NCBI GenBank assembly: GCA_036362985.1 | Contig: JAYGXS010000001.1 | Location: forward strand, 37,122,408-37,186,407 | Reading direction: 5' to 3' | Origin: Ligula intestinalis | Taxonomy: Eukaryota > Platyhelminthes > Cestoda > Diphyllobothriidea > Diphyllobothriidae | DNA length: 64,000 bases | Shown: positions 57,416 to 64,000 of the stretch, piece after piece | Position numbering within the stretch: the stretch's first letter is position 1 | How the letters are laid out: the number at the start of each line of letters is the position of its first letter | Program-made: the position numbers and the translations under genes | The notes under the pieces: generated by a model | The model's input: only the letters and a program-made list of their open reading frames with translations | Databases searched by the model: none | Told to the model about the DNA's origin: nothing

Positions 57416-57960
57416 CAACTATGTCGGAGAAACTGGCAGATTTCTCAAGACACGAATTGCCGAACACGCGGCCACAGTGTGGTGAAATAATGCCAGTTTT
57501 CAGGTTGCGGCTCATTCGACGAGACCCGGCCTTACATTCATATTTTATGAGGCCGAAATTCTCGCAAGAGATGACAAGTGGGTGAGCCGAGAATTACTTG
57601 AGTGAGAAGATTACCCAATTATTTTAGTCATGCTTCACGGGCCCCCAATCCATATTCGGTGCTGAGACTAAAATTGACCCAAGCAAGTTGCCGCTCGGGG
57701 AACAGACAGGCCACCACATCATCCTATGCCAACACCGCAGGGACAGATGTTCATTGTTGACGCAACGAATCAGCGCACACTCAAGGCCTTCATCGATTTT
57801 TTCTGCACGTTTAAATTTTATGGCAAAACACTGTGCACAAAAAAACTGTTTCTGCTGCTCCGATGATGAATCCGCGACGGAGTTCGAAATTTCATGCGAA
57901 TAAATGCATTGTCGCAGCGATCGAGTCGGTTTCTTCTATTCAATTACTTCCTGGGACTCG
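57416..57960 (+). pseudogene. Penelope-like element family 2: GIY-YIG domain and tail
   Basis: 57,417-57,475 reads YVGETGRFLKTRIAEHAATV, the YIG half of the nuclease. Further on, in other frames, are GAGGCCGAAATTCTCGCAAG and GTGAGCCGAGAATTACTTGA, the DNA of the EAEIL / VSRELLE block. After GGCCCCCAATCCATATTCGG comes a non-coding tail shared with the minus-strand copy at 60.3 kb (GGTGCTGAGACT, then a GGCCACCACAT-like word). It ends in a hammerhead-like motif at 57859-57898 and the TTACTTCCTGGGACTCGCAT block. Frameshifts and stops make it a relic. Confidence 0.7.
57859..57898 (+). ncRNA. Hammerhead-like motif, PLE family-2 tail (decayed)
   Basis: TCCGATGATGAATCCGCGAC then GGAGTTCGAAATTTCATGCG. 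A TCCG / CGGA stem with loop CGA can form; the last box is GAAATTTC. Confidence 0.35.
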
Positions 57961-58019
57961 CATATTCGCTTGTTTTAGTTTTAAAGTTGTCGATTATTAA
58001 AATCTGCCACATCTGTCAG

Positions 58020-58400
58020 GCGTTGGTAGCTACCTTCGATGTAGGGTCTACCTGATAGAGGTGAATTTGACACTCATTGATGAACGTTCCCCGATCGTTA
58101 ACGGAAGTCACTGGTCCTACTCTGCCTTGAGGCTCCTTTTCGAGCTTCGCCGACATCCCCAGAGCGGATAGTAGTACAGGCAAATAAAGGGTTGCAATAT
58201 CTGCTGGTCTAAACCGGCAAGACAACGAGCTCGGAGCTCAATGGGTAGAGCATTTGACTCTGATCAAAAAGGTCGCCTGTTCGTGTCTGGGATAGTGCAT
58301 CATTTGGGATTGGGTTATGACTGGCGGACGACGGCTAATAAGCCAAAAATGGCCGTTCAAGCCTCCATTGTCTTTGCCGGCAATACTATCTGCCATGATA
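58020..58400. mobile_element. Head-to-head SINE pair
   Basis: 58,025-58,180 on the minus strand gives GGCTCGAAAAGGAGCCTCAA, GGCAGAGTAGGACCAGTGAC and GATCGGGGAACG (SINE 3' end). 58,222-58,400 on the plus strand has box A-like GGAGCTCAATGGGTAGAGCA, box B-like TGTTCGTGTC, then GACTGGCGGACGACGGCTAA and CAAGCCTCCATTGTCTTTGC. The junction GGTCTAAACCGGCAAGACAA matches the 11.2-kb pair (GATCTAAACTGCCAAGATAA). Confidence 0.65.
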
Positions 58401-59539
58401 CGAATGTTATGTCACATGTTGGTTTACCCATAATGCCGAGTTATCGTTCGACTTAGAAGTAACCAGTTCGCTTTTAAAGGTGCGTCAACGAAGAAGCCCA
58501 GTACAGAATCACTTAAGCAAATCTGTCAAAATCCTTTAACCATTAAGTCAGGCTGGTAGTCATTCTGGTGGATTCTAGATGCTTGCCTGGGAATCCTGCT
58601 TTGGCATTCTGCTTGCTGTTCCGTAATGGTGGATTCCATACCAAAATCGATCCAAATGTAATTAAATTCACAGTGCATAGTGTGCGTCGTAGCTCACTTA
58701 GTAGCTCAATTACGCAAAAGCCTTTCCTACTGTGCGGGTTCGACTACCACTGACGCCGCGATTTTTTTCACAATTCGGTCAATTAAATTAAACAAATCTG
58801 TCAATACCCCCTAGTAAGAATCGCTTTGGTTGATTTTCCAGCATCAGTCGGCTACATTAAGCACTGGCGACTTGTCAGTGAAGGCACTACATAGCAACTT
58901 GTGTTTAAACGTTGCAGTCTCTGTTCTTCTTTCAGCCGATGGTTATGTAGCTTTGGGGGATAGCACATTCGCTCCACTTGATAGCCCGATGACGCCAAAT
59001 AGGCCAGAAAAGGTATCTCCGAACTATTTCTACCTTTGCTCCCACGCGCTTTACATTTGTGTATGGCTTGCAGATATATGCAACTCAAGTTCTCCAAGAT
59101 CGAGTCCATTTTCGTCTTGATTGACTTTTAGCCTTGCTACAGCCACACTGAAGATTTTTTAGCTCTCACTCACCCGGCAGGCCTCCGCCCCTGACCACGG
59201 CAGGAATCGCGTGATGACAGTTTGCGGGGGAGGAAGCCTAAGCGTGGTTGACACCGTGGGCAGTAAGAGACACGCCGTCAAAAGCTAGTGAAGCGTGCTA
59301 TCAGCTTCCCACGTGTGTGTCGTAGCCCACGTTGACGCTGCCGGCATTCACATGAGAAGCACACTGCAGTTTGCGTGTCCTTACCGGCGCTGACTAATTC
59401 CACCCTACAGAGAGGGAAATGCTTAATTGATAGCCAAAGTTTCGATCGTTATGCTTGCGCATGTGTCCAAATAAGTAAATGCGACAAGTTTGGTGAAGAT
59501 AAGCGAGACTTGCTGACTGAGAAGACGCCGAAGCGATCA
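58401..59539. other. Intergenic; one tRNA-like sequence
   Basis: 58,688-58,757 has box A-like CGTAGCTCACTTAGTAGCTC and box B-like CGGGTTCGACTACC and could be another SINE head; acceptor ends do not pair. No other feature recognised. Confidence 0.4.
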
Positions 59540-60460
59540 CTGGGACAGGGGCATTATTCCCCTGACGTTTCGAATTCCAGCTCAAATTTATCTTCAAACG
59601 TAGCATCAGATAAGGATAATTCGTGCACGGAGAGTTGCCGCATTTACAGAATACGTTTGTTGTTCTATTGCATACCTACGAAACATAACGGCTCCCCTTT
59701 ATCAGGAATGGTTGCCCTGTGGTGCACTGATTGCTTGATGACCGGCATTCGACTGGTCTATCGATGGGGGTTAAGTAAGTTTAACCCTAGTAACTGCGAT
59801 CTTCAGACCATGGTTCCTTATGAAAAGAGAAGTTAGTTGAGGCCAGAGTAATAGGAAAAATATATTGTGTACACAAATAAACGAAGAATAAATGGAAGAA
59901 GTCTGAATTGGGAGAAAACAACCAGCCGGGACAGCCAACCGGGCACATGTCAGGTTTTAGCAGCAGACATGGAAGCGGCAGCGAGAACGAACATTGTTTG
60001 GGTGACTTGAAGGTTATTGACCGGACAGACTGCATCGACCTAAGCGTGCCTGTGTCTTATTCGCCGCCAGGAGAGACCGGCTTTTGCGGCATCTGTGATT
60101 GGCTGTTGCAGAGGCCGCCTTAAGAGCAGACGCACGCGTAAGGAGCGGTGGGCTTTCGGGCACGCTTCCTTATGTGAAGTGAGTCACCACAGGTCTTCCG
60201 CTGAATTTTCATCACCCACGTTCGAAGTTAGTGTGATGACTGCTCAGCTGCCGGCATTGGCGTTGGAAAATGTGGTCGCCTGCGTGCTCTCCCAGTGGCT
60301 GATTCTTTGGAACAAAATAAGTCTCAGCACCCAACCTGGGTTAGGGAAGGCTTTGCACTCGGGAGGCCCGTAAACCCTGACTCAAGTAAATCGCGACTCA
60401 CGCGATTTTCAACTCTCGTGAGAATTTCGGCCTCATCGAATTTGAATGTGTAGCCGGGGT
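59540..60460 (-). pseudogene. Penelope-like element family 2: endonuclease C-terminus and tail, minus copy
   Basis: On the minus strand 60,460-60,365 reads YTFKFDEAEILTRVENRVSR then DLLESGFTGLPSAK, matching the copy at 44.3 kb. Then GGTGCTGAGACTTATTTTGT and a decayed tail end near 59,561-59,611 with CTGATGCTACGTTTG, GGAATTCGAAACGTCAGG and GGGAATAATGCCCCTGTCCC. The coding part is heavily shortened. Confidence 0.65.
59561..59611 (-). ncRNA. Hammerhead-like motif with extended middle, PLE family-2 tail
   Basis: On the minus strand CTGATG...GAATTCGAAACGTCAGG. The spacer between the boxes is longer than in other copies and the A of GATGA is lost. CCTG-type stem I partner is missing on the 5' side. 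Confidence 0.3.
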
Positions 60461-61574
60461 TCCTCAACTGTTGGGTGTGACTCCTGATACTGGTTGTTCA
60501 TTCTTCCCACAATGAATGCGCATGCGTCTGCCAAAAGCACTGTATGACTGGAAACTGTGATAAGAGGATAATCCAGTTATAATTTTGTTGTCCGATCAGC
60601 TGGTTTTCAGGGTTATGCTTGGCTGATGAAGGTTAATAAGCCCGAAACAGTTTTGTATCAAGGTACCCCCAGATGCTGTCATACCCCACTTACTGCTATT
60701 ATGACTTAGCCGGCATTGGCCTGGCAGGCGGTCACCCGTTGGGGACCTCTGACCACCACATGAACTTTGTTTAGTTCGGAAGCCTATTCCATTGGTGTTC
60801 GCACATTTCTGAGTTATAATTGTGTACATATTGCTGACAGTTATTTTCTTCTGTCTTGGTGGTGTTGGCTTTTCGTTCACTGTGAAGACATACGACAAGG
60901 GTGAAGAATGGAAACCATCAGTTGTACTGTTTTACCGGGCGTCGAAGGATTAGTTAGAATTGATTCCGTTATCTCGGATGCAGAGATTTTATAAAGAACC
61001 AGTTTGTTTTTGAGCATAAATTTGCAATGCAAAAACCTTGATGGGTATTGGGCACTGACAGCGCTGGTATGTGGAAATCCAAGTATTTGTGTCTGTTGTT
61101 TCGTGTTGGTCCCCTCTGTGCTCCAGATTTCATAGCAAAATCACGTGCCATTTGCCTCTGCGCGCGAGATTTTCAGTCACTTTGATTGATGCTGAGGCAC
61201 TTTAGCGCCTTCTGTAAATCGTACTCGAGCATCGGTGGCGCTGACAAAAATTCCTCCCAGTACGTCTTGGCGACAACGTCTCGACAATTTCATGCGGCGG
61301 ATTGAAGTTCGCGGAAGACTTGATTGGCTTTAAAGATCCAGACTGCCATTTTACTGCTGATCCTGGCCCTAATCGATAGGATGTTTCCAAAAAAGAGAGC
61401 AGCTAGTCTCTGACGGCGTGGAGATTGGTGTTTCCGAGTATTCCGCGACTTGTGCCATACAGGTATGCCAACTGTTTTTATAATGTTGACAGTTACCGCA
61501 TTCTAGAAAAAGTATATTCAGACTCCCCTGCATATCAGTATTATTGATTATTTTAAATCTGTTCTACGGATACA
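60461..61574. other. Intergenic; possible SINE fragment
   Basis: 60,605-60,655 (GTTATGCTTGGCTGATGAAG, TTAATAAGCCCGAAACAG) recalls the SINE body. No gene recognised. Confidence 0.4.
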
Positions 61575-62186
61575 TTGGATGATGAATTAACCAAGCTTCA
61601 AAGCACCTTAATGAAGCGAGGATATCCAAGTCAGTTTATAGACCAATACAGTAAACCTCTAAGACCTAAGTTGACTCAGCAATTAGCACCAAAAAAGCCC
61701 GTTTTCATTTCCTTACCATTTAAGGGCGATAACATACTTAACACCATCAAAAGACGTCTTCTCAATGCCACTGAAAGGACGTACTATGCTGCTGATCTGA
61801 TAATTTGCAATCCGACGAAGCCTTTACCAATTCCTCATGCGAAGGATGCCATGCCGTTGCACGCCATTTAAAACTGTATTTATGAATTTACATGAACTTG
61901 CGGATGCAAGTAAATAGGGCGAATGCAAAGGCAATTGGCCACCAGAGTTAAGGAACATTTACCTATCTGGTTAATGAAACAAGAAAGCAGAATTCCCCGG
62001 TCATCAATTACTGAACATCTGCTAGATTCGGGCCATTCTGTTGACCCCGAAACGTCCTTCCGAGTACTTGTTCGAGCATGAACAACTCGCACTTTACGCT
62101 ACCTGGAGGCAGCCTACATACGGCGGGTCAAACCCGACCTATGTAAAAAGTTGGAGCATGTAGGGAACCTACCTCTGCCTTGGTAA
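61575..62186 (+). pseudogene. Penelope-like element family 1: linker plus GIY-YIG domain with four stops
   Basis: The longest family-1 copy. It starts DDELTKLQSTLMKRGYPSQF, then KKPVFISLPFKGDNILNTIK, RRLLNATERTYYAADLII and the endonuclease CIYEFT, stop, TCGCK, stop, IGRMQRQLATRVKEHLP, SSITEHLLDSGHSVDPE, stop near RA-TTRTLRYLEAAYIRR, ending LEHVGNLPLPW and TAA at 62184-62186. All blocks are in one frame, so decay is by point mutation (stops at 61869, two within 61890-61915, one near 62,080) rather than indels. The RT domain is missing upstream. Confidence 0.88.
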
Positions 62187-63109
62187 AGTTTGCTCCCTGA
62201 TTATGCACTTTTCCTCCTAAATCTGTAATAATTGGCGAATAAATGATTTTTTTTTCCTAGTCGTATAGATTTTGATGGTGGCGTGCATTTGACGAATGAC
62301 GAACGCCTTCCGTCTGGTTCTATGCCTAAAGCCGATTTCTGATAGGCGTCTAGTAGTATTACACGGGATTATAAAAAACTGTGAGCTGGAGTAGTTGATT
62401 AGGTGACCTTTCTCGGGAAATGTAACTGGATATTTTGAAGAGTGATATAAATTAGAGGTGATTATGGTAGCGAAGTGTTTATAGTGATAATCGTGCAACA
62501 TCGTCCCAAGGCATTTAAACAGTGATCGGATGCCGGATTTTGAATTGGGCTACTTAGGTTCTCCTGCAGAATGTATACTAGGTAAAAATGACCAGTTGAT
62601 TGCATGAATTTTACACATTTATTTTTGAAGCCCCTATAATGTCAGGTGTGTTGCATAGCAAATGCACGAAAATATATTTCTTGTACTTCTTTGCAGCGCA
62701 TAACGTCTCTTTCAAATTTCATAGTTAGGCTTTTCAAAATACGGGCTGTATACTTTCAGCGCAATCTAAATCAGCAATTTCGCTGTGCTATTAAAAGGAT
62801 GGTACAGGGGTTCCTTCAATTTTGCAGTGGATATGGATTCTGTTGAGTATTTCGTAAGAAGCGTTATCACGAGGACCTGCAAGACGCTGCATCAATAAAA
62901 ATTGATGGGTCTTTAAAAACGCTGATTTATAACGTTTTAAACCCCTTCTTCGGGTATAAAATTTAAAAGCAGATGCAATTTGCTACCAACTGTATAGAGT
63001 TAATTGCCTAACTCATTAAATATTGAGATCGAAATTGGAAAGAGCAATATAGCACACAGATGGACTTCGTTACTTTCGTTTGTCTGATTGAATTGAGGCA
63101 CAGAAAGCT
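62187..63109. other. Intergenic with a foldback-arm fragment
   Basis: 62,925-62,990 (GGGTATAAAATTTAAAAGCA, CAATTTGCTACCAACTG) resembles the right arms of the foldback elements at 14,150 and 22,050. No gene recognised. Confidence 0.45.
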
Positions 63110-63310
63110 GGTTACTAAAGAGCGTTAGTTGCATTGGTGCCTTCCCCTTGCTGGCCTGGGTTCGAATCCAATCGAGGCCGCCGATTTTCTAATCATTAGG
63201 CTCCTTCTGTTTTATCCTAATGTCTTTGATGAAGGATTCGCAACGGATTTCGAAACGTCAGGCGAATAAAAGTCTTGCCCCAACGATCGCACCTTCTTCC
63301 TTGGCAAATG
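63110..63310 (+). repeat. tRNA-like head followed by PLE-type tail
   Basis: 63,115-63,180 has box B-like GGGTTCGAATCCA after a diverged head. 63,225-63,310 carries the best-preserved tail: hammerhead-like motif, AATAAAAGTCTTGCCCCAAC and GATCGCACCTTCTTCC. Confidence 0.55.
63225..63264 (+). ncRNA. Hammerhead-like motif, best-preserved tail
   Basis: TTTGATGAAGGATTCGCAAC then GGATTTCGAAACGTCAGGCG. GGATTCG and CGGATTT can form a 7-bp stem with G-U pairs and loop CAA; GAAACGTCAGG is intact. The pair next to the core is A-C, which weakens the match to an active hammerhead. Confidence 0.4.
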
Positions 63311-64000
63311 TATTATTTAAATCTGCCAACCCTCACTGCTAATATCTCTTTATAAATTGCCACAACTGGTAATGGTAAAACTTTTGTTGGTCCAGTACTA
63401 ATTCACACAGTAGGCGTTCGCAGACAGATTTTGTAGTCAGTTGTATATTGACTAACGATTGTAAGGATCTGCATCTAGACGCGCCACCACACCCCGTAGT
63501 CTATGCACAAAGGACGGATGTTTCATACAACGAGGAGGGGTTGGGGCAAGCTCGGATACCAACTAAGTGGGCACCATAGAAGTCTCATAAGAGTGTGTCA
63601 GATTGTTTATAGTGAGGAATAGACGTTGAATGCTAGCTGGTCGGCAAGCTGATGTTGACAGCGGGTGCAGTGGCTGACAGAACTTCAGGACTCTTGTAGA
63701 AGTCTAAGCCGTTGGCGTGCTCAGAGCGCTACAATTATCACGGCCAGTTCCCCAACGGAAGAGGAGGGGTTAGACCGGTAGGAATTGTTTGGTGTGTTCA
63801 GAAACTCAGTGGTGGTCTGAAGCTCTGGCCCGCGGCAGGCCCGGACCCTTCACGTGCGTCTGCCTGCTAGCGTGCTGTGGGCGTGAATGCGTAAACGTCA
63901 TGTGACAGTGAGTCACTGGCCGCTTTCTCAACTGTTTGGCAAATAGCAGTCTACGGCACCTGTAATTGGCTCTCCCATTGGCAGATAGAGGAATGCAACC
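63311..64000. other. Window end, nothing recognised
   Basis: GC-richer than average after 63,600; no open frame with a domain and no repeat I can support. Confidence 0.45.

Noticed and set aside
1..64000. CRISPR array, bacterial operons, phage or riboswitches
   Set aside because: No regularly spaced repeats, no prokaryotic gene organisation; introns and retroelements show a eukaryote.

Overview
The window looks like a stretch of a large, repeat-rich animal genome, most plausibly a flatworm (Platyhelminthes, perhaps a diphyllobothriid tapeworm or a trematode). The reasons are one multi-exon animal gene with GT-AG introns of 0.7-4.5 kb, moderate GC, no bacterial gene organisation, and many decayed Penelope-like elements, a Ty3/gypsy element and tRNA-derived SINEs. 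The exact taxon is inference.

Positions 1 to about 19,100 hold one convincing host gene, a minus-strand protocadherin. I assembled seven exons with GT-AG splice sites and matching phases: 17338-18936, 12855-13058, 8094-8333, 6020-6229, 5059-5244, 3826-4321 and 344-711. They give about 1,100 residues: signal peptide, seven cadherin (EC) repeats, one membrane helix and a cytoplasmic tail of about 200 residues. Introns 1 and 2 carry insertions: a 1-kb foldback element, a 390-bp mariner derivative, SINEs and a Penelope-type tail.

From 19,100 to 30,700 I see no host gene. There is a second foldback element (21402-22250), SINE copies and a small inverted-repeat element (29770-29989). At 30718-35585 lies a minus-strand Ty3/gypsy LTR retrotransposon with gag, protease, RT, RNase H and integrase remnants, broken by stops and frameshifts. 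Its gag frame starts inside the 5' LTR and its pol frame ends inside the 3' LTR.

From 35,600 to 64,000 the sequence is mostly a graveyard of Penelope-like retroelements (PLEs). I can distinguish fragments of at least three families by their GIY-YIG endonuclease regions (near 41.7, 43.4, 44.3, 45.3, 57.5, 60.4 and 61.9 kb), plus an RT-to-endonuclease linker at 39.1-39.6 kb. Many copies end in a shared tail with a GATGA-hairpin-GAAACGTCAGG motif that resembles a hammerhead ribozyme core with a minimal, self-complementary stem III. SINEs occur singly and in repeated head-to-head pairs.

The most interesting points are the hammerhead-like tails, the LTR element whose coding frame uses both LTRs, the long-arm foldback family and the head-to-head SINE composites. 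Positions and similarity statements were made by eye; no alignment or database search was run.
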